Source: CAYHDN01 sp964355425
GTDB taxonomy: Bacteria > Patescibacteriota > UBA1384 > XYA2-FULL-43-10 > CAINNR01
DNA: 19,194 bases
Assembly: GCA_964355425.1 (NCBI GenBank)
Contig: CAYHDN010000012.1
Location: 1 to 19,194, forward strand
Reading direction: 5' to 3'
Shown here: piece after piece, positions 1 through 7,495 of the stretch
Layout: every line of letters begins with the position of its first letter
Position numbering within the stretch: the stretch's first letter is position 1
Position numbers and translations under genes: made by a program
The notes under the pieces: generated by a model
What the model was told of the DNA's origin: nothing
Database searches by the model: none
Seen by the model: only the letters and a program-made list of their open reading frames with translations

Positions 1-31
1 CATGAGAGTTCGACCCTCTCCTCGGCCACCA
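1..31 (+). tRNA. tRNA, 3' end only (isotype not determinable)
   Basis: The window opens inside a tRNA gene. A T-stem of five pairs (4-8 GAGAG with 16-20 CTCTC) encloses the 7-nt loop TTCGACC, which matches the TTCRANN T-loop. It is followed by a seven-base acceptor strand (21-27 CTCGGCC), discriminator A28 and an encoded CCA (29-31). The anticodon lies upstream of the window, so the isotype cannot be read. The matching 5' acceptor strand should be GGCCGAG. Confidence 0.85.
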
Positions 32-83
32 AAACCCAATCCGTTAATAACATCCGAGTATAAACAATTAACATAACAAGATT

Positions 84-590
84 ATGAAAATTATTTTGTA
101 CATGGCAATCAGCGCAAACGGTATTATTGCCAAAAATAATGACGACACCAGTTGGATATCTGACAAAGAATGGGGTAGCTATAGTTCGATGGTGTGTAAA
201 GCTGGATGCCTTATTGTAGGACGAAAAACCTATTATATCCTCACCAAGCAACAGGAATTTGCAGAATTCAAGGATGTTATGCTCGTTGTTGTTTCTAAAG
301 AAAATTTTACTACGTTAGCCCCTAATCACGTTATTGCCCACTCACCAAAAGAAGCTCTAAAACTTTTGAAAGATTACGAGGAGGTTATTGTGGCTGGCGG
401 CGGCATTCTCAACGCTTCCTTCCTTGCTGAAAATTTGATAGATGAAATTTATTTGGATATTGAGCCAATAATTTTTGGTAACGGAATACCGATTTTCAAG
501 GATAAAAATTTTGAACGGAAGTTGAAGCTTATCGGACAGAAGAAAATATCTGATAGTGAAATTCAATTACATTATCAGGTTTTAAAGTAA
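84..590 (+). CDS. Dihydrofolate reductase / RibD C-terminal domain-like reductase
   Basis: This 168-residue protein has the fold signature of the DHFR/RibD reductase family. The N-terminal strand MKIILYMAISANGIIA resembles the start of RibD-C/YyaP-type proteins. A central LIVGRKTY segment (about residues 43-50) matches the GRKTYE-like motif, EVIVAGGGIL (about 99-108) is the glycine-rich NADPH-binding turn, and a C-terminal part with IDEIYLDIEPIIFGNG is typical of the family. The likely activity is NAD(P)H-dependent reduction of a pterin or pyrimidine substrate in the cytosol. Whether it is a true folate reductase cannot be decided: many members of this branch have unknown substrates. It starts 52 nt after the tRNA with no clear Shine-Dalgarno and lies 9 nt upstream of the next gene, so co-transcription is likely. 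The dUMP-producing enzyme at 8414-9547 would pair functionally with a real DHFR, but that link is inference. Confidence 0.8.
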   Translation: MKIILYMAISANGIIAKNNDDTSWISDKEWGSYSSMVCKAGCLIVGRKTYYILTKQQEFAEFKDVMLVVVSKENFTTLAPNHVIAHSPKEALKLLKDYEEVIVAGGGILNASFLAENLIDEIYLDIEPIIFGNGIPIFKDKNFERKLKLIGQKKISDSEIQLHYQVLK

Positions 591-599
591 AAATATTTT

Positions 600-1256
600 A
601 TGAAACATCGACTTATTTTTATAAGATTAAAAGTAAATTTTTCGAAAGAAGATGAATTCAAGAGGGTAAAATGTACTCTTGGAAAATTAAATTGGTTCAT
701 GGAAAAAGGATATGAAGTGAATTTGCCAGTAAAGATCAAAGGAGTAGCTAATCAAGGAAATATACCGGCTGATAATGAAATATCAGAAGCTGTATCGTCC
801 GAATTCAATCAAGAAGAGTACAGGCGGGAAGCACAAAATTTAGTTCACAGATTTGAAGAAACAAAAGATGATTTTTTCGACAAACTTACATCTCTTGGAT
901 TACCGATACAATCTGAATACAAAGTTTTAATAACAAAGTATGGAGTAGGAGGAAGTTATGATTTGCCCAATTCAATTCAGATAAATTTCGATTATTCTAA
1001 TGCAAAAGACACATTAGCAATCACATTTCACGAAATAATTCACCTTACTATTGAAGATTTAATTAGAGATAATAACATTAAACATTGGACAAAAGAACAA
1101 ATTGTAAATCTCATTTATAGTCGGTTCTTTCCAGAAAAACAAAAAATACAGATAAGCTCAGAAAACTCAGAGCAAGTTGACAGAATTTTCAATCAGTTTT
1201 TTCCGAACATTGAAAAAATAGTGTTTGAAACCAGTAAGTTAGACAAAGTAAAATAG
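600..1256 (+). CDS. Unrecognised protein with HEXXH (zincin-like) motif
   Basis: I do not recognise a family for this 218-residue protein. The informative segment is AITFHEIIHLTIEDL near residues 140-154, an HEXXH motif (H144, E145, H148) set in a hydrophobic helix, as in zinc metallopeptidases. E152 or D153 could supply a third ligand. The N-terminal half is charged and shows no signal peptide or membrane helix, so a cytosolic protein is expected. A similar motif layout occurs in small 'DUF' metallopeptidase-like proteins and toxin-associated peptidases. The gene sits 9 nt after the DHFR-like gene and 8 nt before the sortase, with no visible ribosome binding site, so it probably belongs to one transcription unit. 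Zinc binding and proteolysis are inferred from the motif alone. Confidence 0.65.
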   Translation: MKHRLIFIRLKVNFSKEDEFKRVKCTLGKLNWFMEKGYEVNLPVKIKGVANQGNIPADNEISEAVSSEFNQEEYRREAQNLVHRFEETKDDFFDKLTSLGLPIQSEYKVLITKYGVGGSYDLPNSIQINFDYSNAKDTLAITFHEIIHLTIEDLIRDNNIKHWTKEQIVNLIYSRFFPEKQKIQISSENSEQVDRIFNQFFPNIEKIVFETSKLDKVK

Positions 1257-1264
1257 AAATTATT

Positions 1265-2035
1265 ATGAAGCACCAGCTGACTGAAAAAGATTTAGAGCAA
1301 ATTTTTATCGCTTCGAGATTTAAAAAAAGAAATCCGTTGGTGGTTTTTTTGAAATTTCTCGCTCTTTTCGTTCTATTCTTCATTGTAATCTTCGTCGCTC
1401 TAAACTTCTCCGCTTATAAACAAAAGTTGGCTTATTGGTACAGAGACGAATTTTCGTCGGGAAATTCTAACTCAATTTCTAGTATAATTTCCACCAGTGA
1501 TATTCAAACTCTAACCGTTCAAAGCAAAATTCCTAATATTTCTGATAATTCAATTTACATTGAGAGCATCGGCATAAAAGCACCGATTACTTTCCGGGTT
1601 TCAAATGATGAAAAAATCGTTTCGGAGAATCTAAAAAATGGCGTCATCCATCTTGAGGGTACCAGCTTACCAGGAGAAGCTGGTAATGTTTTCATTACTG
1701 GCCATTCGTCGAATTATCCCTGGGTGAAAAGTGATTATAATTCGGCTTTTGCGCTTCTTAACAAAGTAGTTGTCGGCAATGCAATTTTAATTAAATTTCA
1801 AAATCAAAATTATGTATATCGGGTAAGTGATATTTTTATCACATCACCTTCGGATGTGTCGGTGTTAAAATCAAAAAACGGTCAATCAATTTTAACGCTG
1901 ATGACCTGTTCCCCCGTCGGCACAAACTTGAAAAGATTGATTGTTGTAGCCGATCAAATATTGCCAAATCCTGTTTATAATAAAGTGCTAGGCATTGACT
2001 CAAATAACAAAAATCTCCCAGAGGGAGTGCGCTAG
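1265..2035 (+). CDS. Membrane-anchored sortase (class D/E-like)
   Basis: Sortases are cysteine transpeptidases that cleave a C-terminal sorting signal and join the protein to a surface nucleophile outside the membrane. This 256-residue protein has a cytoplasmic N-terminus and one strong membrane helix (about residues 24-46, VVFLKFLALFVLFFIVIFVA). The extracytoplasmic sortase beta-barrel starts near IYIESIGIKAPI (about 97-108). The catalytic triad is visible: H147 in ITGHSS, C215 in the TLMTC motif (family TLXTC) and R224 in LKRLIVVA. Length and topology fit the family. No sorting signal was found on a complete protein in this window. The surface protein starting at 17400 is a possible substrate, but its C terminus lies outside. 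The gene ends convergently with the PEGA-domain gene. Confidence 0.93.
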   Translation: MKHQLTEKDLEQIFIASRFKKRNPLVVFLKFLALFVLFFIVIFVALNFSAYKQKLAYWYRDEFSSGNSNSISSIISTSDIQTLTVQSKIPNISDNSIYIESIGIKAPITFRVSNDEKIVSENLKNGVIHLEGTSLPGEAGNVFITGHSSNYPWVKSDYNSAFALLNKVVVGNAILIKFQNQNYVYRVSDIFITSPSDVSVLKSKNGQSILTLMTCSPVGTNLKRLIVVADQILPNPVYNKVLGIDSNNKNLPEGVR

Positions 2036-2039
2036 CAAA

Positions 2040-2100
2040 TTCAAGATCCAGATTTCAAATGTCAAATACTTTGGATTTTGAACTTTGAGCTTTGGATTTT
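2040..2100. repeat. AT-rich intergenic repeat between convergent genes
   Basis: The 66-nt gap between the convergent sortase and PEGA-protein genes is built from short repeated words. CTTTGGATTTT occurs twice (about 2069-2079 and 2090-2100), with TTGAACTTTGAG between them and TCAAATGTCAAA before them. The CAAA and TTTG words can pair into weak hairpins. It could act as a weak bidirectional 3' end or be a decayed dispersed repeat. No GC-rich terminator stem is present. Confidence 0.4.
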
Positions 2101-2101
2101 T

Positions 2102-2848
2102 CTAATTAATATCAGCCTTGTAGTACTTGTCTCCGTTCTTATACAAAAGCGACGATCCGTCCCAACTGAAGATAAATTTAGTTTCGTTGGAAGAACTAAG
2201 TTTTACCAATAAATTATCATTAGTCCCATTTTTCTCGATAATTCTGATTTCATCGGTCTGCTGGAAACCGATATATTCATTGCCCGGATACCAAATTACC
2301 CCGGAAATAGGCTTTGAAAATCTTGTCACCAGAGTGTTACCATTCCAAATTTCGTATGCCGAAGCAACCAGATCACCTTGGGGGTTTTTAATCAAGGAAT
2401 CGAAGGGGGCATCAATCGACGAAATTGTATCTTTATCTGTCAGGGCTTGAATTTCCGGTTTGATTTTAAATAAGACTACATTTTTAAAAGAATAGACTTT
2501 ATCAGCCTCAACTTTAATGCTGGCAGTCCAGGGCTGATAGTTATCTTTTGATATCGCTACCTCATAATAACCCGGAAATACCTGGGAATAATAGGGCGAA
2601 GACCTCTGTTTATTTTGACCACTAATCAAGGCTTCAGCGTCTTTCGGCCAATATGACAGATAAATGACGCCGGTATGCTTAATAGTCATATTTTGCCAGT
2701 TGATTTTATAGCCAAAACCCCAGAATATCAACCAAAGTGATACGACAACAATCATCAGACCGACAATTCCCTGGCCGATAATTATTTCGCACAATCTTTG
2801 ATCACGTGGTTTATGATGGTATTGACGCATGACTTTATGATAGCCCAT
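2102..2848 (-). CDS. PEGA-domain membrane protein
   Basis: This 248-residue protein has a short, basic, His-rich cytoplasmic start, one membrane helix (about residues 26-46, GQGIVGLMIVVVSLWLIFWGF) and an external part. Residues about 60-130 look like a PEGA domain: a beta sandwich with a YYEVAISKDNYQPW stretch, where VFPGYYEVAI is a variant of the usual 'l.pG.h.i.v...GY' pattern. The rest (PQGDLVASAYEIWNGN, GVIWYPGNEYIGFQ, FIFSWDGSSLLYKNGDKYY) resembles blades of a WD40/TolB-type propeller. PEGA proteins are surface-layer or envelope-associated and have no known catalysis. The start at 2848 is only about 40 nt from murA, so the two genes share a divergent promoter region. An internal Met seven residues on is an alternative start. 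Confidence 0.75.
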   Translation of the reverse strand: MGYHKVMRQYHHKPRDQRLCEIIIGQGIVGLMIVVVSLWLIFWGFGYKINWQNMTIKHTGVIYLSYWPKDAEALISGQNKQRSSPYYSQVFPGYYEVAISKDNYQPWTASIKVEADKVYSFKNVVLFKIKPEIQALTDKDTISSIDAPFDSLIKNPQGDLVASAYEIWNGNTLVTRFSKPISGVIWYPGNEYIGFQQTDEIRIIEKNGTNDNLLVKLSSSNETKFIFSWDGSSLLYKNGDKYYKADIN

Positions 2849-2849
2849 C

Positions 2850-2878
2850 TTGAAAAAATTGTAAATCTGGCGTATACT
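2850..2878 (+). promoter_or_regulatory. sigma70-type promoter of murA
   Basis: TTGAAA (2850-2855), a 17-nt spacer and TATACT (2873-2878) form a near-consensus promoter. The expected start is near 2885, leaving only about five nucleotides before the murA ATG at 2890. No Shine-Dalgarno sequence fits in that space, so the message is probably leaderless or nearly so. The -35 box abuts the start of the divergent PEGA gene. Confidence 0.7.
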
Positions 2879-2889
2879 AAATTAGTATT

Positions 2890-4173
2890 ATGGCTAAATT
2901 TAAAATTGTCGGGAAAAAACAACTCCGTGGAGAATTCGTTGTCTCTGGCGCTAAAAATGCCGCATTAAAGATGTTGGCGGCTTCTGTTATGCTCAAGGGC
3001 GTCACAACTATTCACAACTTTCCAAAAATCATTGATATTGCAAAAATGGTCGAGATTGTTAAAAGTTTAGGCGCCAAAGTTGGCTACACCGATCATTCGA
3101 TGATCATTGATTCTGGCGGCGTCAATTCCTATACTCCTGACGAAAAATACGTAAAAAAACTCCGTGGTTCTGTCGTGATTATGGGTCCATTGATTTCACT
3201 ATTCGGCAAGGTCGTATTTTCTGAACCCGGCGGTTGTTTGATTGGCGTCCGCCCGATAGACACACATCTATTAGCCTTCAAAACACTGGGCTGCAATGTA
3301 AAAATTGACAAGGAAAATGGAAAATATTTTCTTGACACAGCTGGCGCCTACAACCATGGCGATAAAACTGTCGTATTGGAAGAAATGAGTGTTACGGCAA
3401 CAGAAAATGTAATTATGGCCTCTGTACTTCGGCCAGGAAAAACAAAAATCGAAATCGCCGCTTCCGAGCCGGAAATTATTGACTTGGCAAATTTTCTCAA
3501 TAAAGCCGGGGCAAAAATAAAAGGTGCTGGCACAAACAATATTGAAATTGACGGAGTCAAATCTCTGAAAGCAATAGAATATACTATAATACCCGACAGA
3601 ATTGAGGCTGGAACGGTAGCAATCGCTGCTGCCGTCTGCGGTGGAAGAGTGACAATTAAAAACATTGTTCCAAGTCATTTATCAATGGTGTTAAACAAAT
3701 TTAAACACGCACATGTTAATTTTGAAATCAAAATGAATGACCAAAAATTCGGCGATTTAATAATTAATCAAAAAAGCCAATTAATAGCTACAAATATCGA
3801 TACTCGGCCTTATCCGGGCTTTCCGACTGACTTACAATCTCAATACGCCGTTTTAATGACCCAAGCCAAAGGACGCAGCCGCATTTTTGAAACACTTTTT
3901 AGCGCTCGTTTCGACTACTCTAAGTGGTTAATTGAAATGGGCGCAAAAATTGACGTTGAAAGTCCTCATTTAATTGATATCACTGGTCCGACAAACTTAA
4001 AAGGCGACGAGATTGATGCATCGGATATCCGAGGTGGAGCTGCTCTTGTTGTTGCCGCCCTTGCTGCTCAAGGAGAAACAATTATTGATAATATTGAATA
4101 TATTGATAGGGGATATGAGAATCTTGATCTAAGGTTGAAAAAACTCGGGGCGGAGATTGAAAGGATTGACTGA
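2890..4173 (+). CDS. murA: UDP-N-acetylglucosamine 1-carboxyvinyltransferase
   Basis: MurA transfers enolpyruvate from phosphoenolpyruvate to UDP-GlcNAc, the first committed step of peptidoglycan precursor synthesis in the cytosol. At 427 residues it is full length for the family. Key features are visible: K22 and N23 in SGAKNAAL, the catalytic cysteine C116 in the loop PGGCLIGVRPIDTH (a Cys, so fosfomycin-sensitive type rather than the Asp variant), R121, and the PGFPTDLQSQ segment holding the general-base Asp. The C-terminal EYIDRGYENLDLRLKKLGA is typical. The gene has its own strong promoter but no Shine-Dalgarno. Its stop codon overlaps the mreB start by one base (TGATG), so the two are translationally coupled. 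Confidence 0.97.
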   Translation: MAKFKIVGKKQLRGEFVVSGAKNAALKMLAASVMLKGVTTIHNFPKIIDIAKMVEIVKSLGAKVGYTDHSMIIDSGGVNSYTPDEKYVKKLRGSVVIMGPLISLFGKVVFSEPGGCLIGVRPIDTHLLAFKTLGCNVKIDKENGKYFLDTAGAYNHGDKTVVLEEMSVTATENVIMASVLRPGKTKIEIAASEPEIIDLANFLNKAGAKIKGAGTNNIEIDGVKSLKAIEYTIIPDRIEAGTVAIAAAVCGGRVTIKNIVPSHLSMVLNKFKHAHVNFEIKMNDQKFGDLIINQKSQLIATNIDTRPYPGFPTDLQSQYAVLMTQAKGRSRIFETLFSARFDYSKWLIEMGAKIDVESPHLIDITGPTNLKGDEIDASDIRGGAALVVAALAAQGETIIDNIEYIDRGYENLDLRLKKLGAEIERID

Positions 4174-5180
4174 TGGCTAGGCGGATAGCTATTGACTTAG
4201 GGACAACAAATGTACTCGTTTTTATACCAAAAAAAGGTATTGTAATTAATGAACCTTCAGTTGTAGCATTGCAGGCGGAAGACAACAAAATTGTTGCTAT
4301 CGGCCATGAAGCAAAAAAAATGATCGGTCGGACTCCGGAAAGTATTGTTGCCGCTCATCCTTTAAAAGACGGTGTGATCGCCAACTACAACATTTCCGAG
4401 GCGATGTTAAAACATTATATTAATAAAGTTAGCGGCCGAATCAGATTTACTAAGCCGGAAGTGATGATTGCTGTGCCGGTCGGAATCACTTCAACAGAAA
4501 AGCGAGCGGTCATTGACGCAACATTGTCAGCCGGAGCAAAACAGGCTTACTTAATAAAGGAACCGATCGCTGCCGCTCTTGGTGCTGGCATACCTATCGC
4601 CACAGCTTCGGGCAACATGATAATTGATATCGGCGGCGGAACAACCGAGGTTGCTGTCATTGCCCTCGGTGACGTCGTGGCGGCAAACTCTGTCCGGGTT
4701 GGCGGCAACAAAATCGATGTCGCAATCGCCAATTACATTAGAAAAAAACACAATTTAATTATTGGCGAGCAAACAGCCGAAGAAATAAAGAAGCGCATTG
4801 GAAACGTAATTGAGCCAAAGAAGGAATCAAAAATGGAGGTCTCTGGTTCAAATGCTATTACCGGCCTGCCGGAGAGCCTAATGATCACCTCCGCTGACAT
4901 TGTTAAAGCAGTAAAAGCCCCACTTTTGGAAATTATTAGTGCCGTTAAAAGTGTTCTCCAACAAACCCCACCAGAGCTGGCATCTGATGTTATGGATAAA
5001 GGGATAATTCTCACCGGCGGTTCGGCATTACTTCGAAATATTGATACTCTTTTAACAAAGGTCACCGGTGTGCCATGCCAAGTCGCCGAGGACCCGCTTT
5101 TTTGCGTGGTTAAAGGTGCCGGCATCGCAGTTGAGCATTTAGATGCTTTTAAAAAATCAGTTCTTTGGGCCAAAGAGTAG
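4173..5180 (+). CDS. mreB: Rod shape-determining actin homologue MreB
   Basis: MreB polymerises on the inner membrane face and directs the elongation machinery that inserts peptidoglycan. The 335 residues carry the actin-type ATPase motifs: phosphate 1 RIAIDLGTTNVLVF at residues 4-17, the VPVGITSTEKRAV stretch, phosphate 2 IDIGGGTTEVAVIALGD near 151-167, and the adenosine motif GIILTGGSALLRNIDTLL near 274-291. Length is normal for the family. The start overlaps the murA stop by one base, coupling precursor synthesis to the shape determinant. mreC, mreD, rodA and pbp2 do not follow. Glycosyltransferase genes come next after a gap of about 108 nt holding a dyad repeat. Confidence 0.96.
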   Translation: MARRIAIDLGTTNVLVFIPKKGIVINEPSVVALQAEDNKIVAIGHEAKKMIGRTPESIVAAHPLKDGVIANYNISEAMLKHYINKVSGRIRFTKPEVMIAVPVGITSTEKRAVIDATLSAGAKQAYLIKEPIAAALGAGIPIATASGNMIIDIGGGTTEVAVIALGDVVAANSVRVGGNKIDVAIANYIRKKHNLIIGEQTAEEIKKRIGNVIEPKKESKMEVSGSNAITGLPESLMITSADIVKAVKAPLLEIISAVKSVLQQTPPELASDVMDKGIILTGGSALLRNIDTLLTKVTGVPCQVAEDPLFCVVKGAGIAVEHLDAFKKSVLWAKE

Positions 5181-5190
5181 TCAAATGGAA

Positions 5191-5265
5191 GAAACTACAC
5201 AGATTTTATTCGCAGATAACCCACAGATGGAAAGATCTAAGTTTAATCTGTGCAAAAGATCTGTG
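5191..5265. repeat. Dispersed CACAGAT/ATCTGTG dyad element, copy 1
   Basis: The mreB-glycosyltransferase gap contains CACAGAT at 5198-5204 and 5222-5228, a variant CGCAGAT at 5211-5217, and the inverse ATCTGTG at 5246-5252 and 5259-5265. The two halves can fold into a long imperfect hairpin with a loop around 5229-5245. The left edge GAAACTACACAGAT closely matches the nusA leader copy (about 9685-9700). The spacing and both flanks differ, so this is an interspersed repeat and not part of a coding region. Confidence 0.7.
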
Positions 5266-5288
5266 CGCTTGCTTCAATAAAGGATATT

Positions 5289-6377
5289 ATGCTAATAGGA
5301 ATTGATGCATCAAGAGCAATAACCAGACAGCGAACAGGCACGGAAAAGTATAGCCGTGACCTGATTTTTGCTTTGGCCGGAATTGACACTTATAACAAAT
5401 ATATCTTATACGTCGGACCAAATTACGATAATAGTTTTGACTCACTGCCAAAAAACTTTTCAGTTAAAATCATAGGGAGAAAAAAATATTGGACCCAAAT
5501 TGGGCTTTCATTGGAGATGTTCAGGACCAAACCTGACGTTTTGTTTGTTCCATCGCATATTCTGCCAATTATCACTCCCAAAAAATGTCTTGTAACAATC
5601 CATGACTTAGCTTGGAAATATTTCCCCCAAGCCTATTCTAAAGATGAAATAAGGTTAAATAATCTAGGAATTAGACGGGCGATAAAAAAGAAAGCAAAAA
5701 TTATTGTTTATTCTCTCTCAACAGAAAAAGATTTGAAAAAATATTACAAAGTTGCTGACAATCTTATTCATTTTGTGCCGATGGGTTTTGAAGCCGGGCA
5801 AGAGAGAGGGGATATTGGAGAAAAAATCCGCGACCTATCAGCAAATCCATATATTCTTTTTGTTGGCAGAATTGAAATGAAGAAAAACATTATCAATTTA
5901 ATCAAAGCCTATACTTTGCTCCGGACAGAAAGAAAAATTAAAAATAAATTGCTTCTGGTTGGCAAACCAGGGTTTGGATACGACCAGATTAAAGCCGAAA
6001 TTACCTCCTCAAAATTTTGCGACGATATAATTGAAACCGGCTATATTGACGACGCAGAGCGTGATTTTCTCTACCAGAAAGCTGATCTTTTCGTTTTGCC
6101 CTCATTTTTTGAAGGCTTTGGATATCCAATACTGGAAGCTTTTGCAGCTGGTATTCCTGTGGTAACTTCAAAGACTTCGAGTATGCTTGAAGTCGCTGGT
6201 AATGGTGCGGTACTAATAAACCCAGAAAAACCCTTCGAAATTGCTGCTGCCATGAGCCAGATATTGAATAAGCCAGCATTAAAAGAAAAATTAATTCGGG
6301 CTGGAAAAAATCAAATCAAAAAATATAGCTGGGAACTCTGTGCCAGTGAAACTTTAAAAGTTTTGGAGTCCAAATGA
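5289..6377 (+). CDS. GT4-family glycosyltransferase
   Basis: A retaining glycosyltransferase with a GT-B fold, expected to move a sugar from a nucleotide sugar to a lipid-linked or polysaccharide acceptor at the cytosolic membrane face. I place the start at 5289 (MLIGIDASRAITRQRTGTEK). An upstream ATG at 5250 is in frame, but it lies in the dyad repeat, while AAAGGA just before 5289 is a suitable ribosome binding site and the family starts at this strand. This gives 362 residues. The N-terminal domain contains the donor-side RTGTEKYSR turn and VTIHDLAW. The C-terminal domain has YILFVGRIEMKKNI and the EX7E motif in FEGFGYPILEAFAAGIPVV. It overlaps the next gene by 4 nt (ATGA). Confidence 0.92.
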   Translation: MLIGIDASRAITRQRTGTEKYSRDLIFALAGIDTYNKYILYVGPNYDNSFDSLPKNFSVKIIGRKKYWTQIGLSLEMFRTKPDVLFVPSHILPIITPKKCLVTIHDLAWKYFPQAYSKDEIRLNNLGIRRAIKKKAKIIVYSLSTEKDLKKYYKVADNLIHFVPMGFEAGQERGDIGEKIRDLSANPYILFVGRIEMKKNIINLIKAYTLLRTERKIKNKLLLVGKPGFGYDQIKAEITSSKFCDDIIETGYIDDAERDFLYQKADLFVLPSFFEGFGYPILEAFAAGIPVVTSKTSSMLEVAGNGAVLINPEKPFEIAAAMSQILNKPALKEKLIRAGKNQIKKYSWELCASETLKVLESK

Positions 6378-7495
6378 AAGTTGCAATAGTCCATGATTAT
6401 ATAACCAAAATTGGCGGAGCAGAAAAAGTACTGCAGACAATACACCAGATTTTTCCCGGTGCACCAATTTATACTTTACTGTACGACAAACAGGGGACCA
6501 GGGGTGAATTTGAAGGCCTGGGCTACGACATCAGGACTTCGCGCTTGCAAAAACTTCCGGCCTTTATTCGCCGACGACAACGGATCTTGCTGTCAAAATT
6601 TCCTCAGGCGATTGAGGAGCTAGATCTGGCAGAATATGATGTTGTAATTTCTTCCAGTAACTCTTTCGCTCACGGTGTGATAACAAGACCGAACACTTTG
6701 CATATCACCTATTGTTATTCGCCGATGCGCTATGCTTGGGACTGGACTCATCAGTATTTGATTGAGAACAATATTGGTTTTGGACCGATTGGAATTTTTA
6801 TTCGTAAAATAATTTCCGATTTGCGAGTTTGGGATTTTTTGGCTTCAAAGCGTACTGATATTTGGGTCGCAATTTCAAAAACAGTTGCCGGGCGGATTAA
6901 AAAATATTATCACAAAGACTCGATAGTTATTTATCCGCCAACAGAAATTGATGAACTGCTTAAATACAATAAACCAGCAAAAGATTATTATTTGATAGTC
7001 TCAAGGTTAACACAATACAAAAATATTGATTTGGCGATTTTGGCTTTTAATAAATTAAAATTACCACTTTATATTATCGGAGAAGGGGCTGATGAAAAAC
7101 GATTAAAATCACTGGCGGGTCAGACGATTAAATTTTTAGGCTGGGTTGACGATAAGACTCGTGATAAATATTGGTCAGAGTGTCGGGCTTTTTTATTCCC
7201 TGGTGAGGATGATTTCGGTCTCGCTCCAGTCCAGGCAATGGCTGCCGGTCGGCCGGTTATCGCTTTGCGGGCAGGAGGAGCGACAGAGACTATAGTCGAT
7301 GGCGTGACTGGGGAATTCTTTGATTCGGCCGATGCACCAGATGACTTGATCGCCGCAGTTAAAAAAGTCGAAAAGAAAGAATATAATCCAATTGATTGCA
7401 AAAATCAGGCAACCAAGTTTTCAGTTGCAGTTTTCGAAAAAGAATTCAAAAATTTTATCATGAAGGAATATGAAAATTTTAAGAAAAAAAATTGA
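6374..7495 (+). CDS. GT4-family glycosyltransferase (WbaZ/mannosyltransferase-like)
   Basis: This 373-residue protein begins with the Rossmann strand MKVAIVHDYITKIGGAEKV, which includes the GGAEKV loop typical of this GT4 branch. It carries the CYSPMRYAWD segment common in mannosyltransferases of O-antigen or capsule clusters. The C-terminal donor domain shows YYLIVSRLTQYKNIDLAI and PGEDDFGLAPVQAMAAGRPVIA. The second Glu of the EX7E motif is replaced by Gln (VQAM), a substitution worth noting but not certainly inactivating. It acts in the cytosol on an undecaprenyl- or other lipid-linked acceptor; the donor sugar cannot be read. It overlaps the previous gene by 4 nt and the next by 26 nt, a tight operon arrangement. 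Confidence 0.9.
   Translation: MKVAIVHDYITKIGGAEKVLQTIHQIFPGAPIYTLLYDKQGTRGEFEGLGYDIRTSRLQKLPAFIRRRQRILLSKFPQAIEELDLAEYDVVISSSNSFAHGVITRPNTLHITYCYSPMRYAWDWTHQYLIENNIGFGPIGIFIRKIISDLRVWDFLASKRTDIWVAISKTVAGRIKKYYHKDSIVIYPPTEIDELLKYNKPAKDYYLIVSRLTQYKNIDLAILAFNKLKLPLYIIGEGADEKRLKSLAGQTIKFLGWVDDKTRDKYWSECRAFLFPGEDDFGLAPVQAMAAGRPVIALRAGGATETIVDGVTGEFFDSADAPDDLIAAVKKVEKKEYNPIDCKNQATKFSVAVFEKEFKNFIMKEYENFKKKN

Noticed and set aside
3271..3678. Minus-strand frames inside murA, mreB and clpC
   Set aside because: They are fully contained in strongly supported genes, have no own start signals, and their translations show no recognisable motifs.
5191..5265. CRISPR array made from the repeated CACAGAT words
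   Set aside because: The repeats are only seven bases, irregularly spaced and inverted, with no spacers of constant length and no cas genes in the window.
5250..5288. Upstream ATG of the first GT4 gene
   Set aside because: The extra 13 residues are encoded by the dispersed dyad repeat, and a ribosome binding site directly precedes the internal Met at 5289 where the family homology begins.
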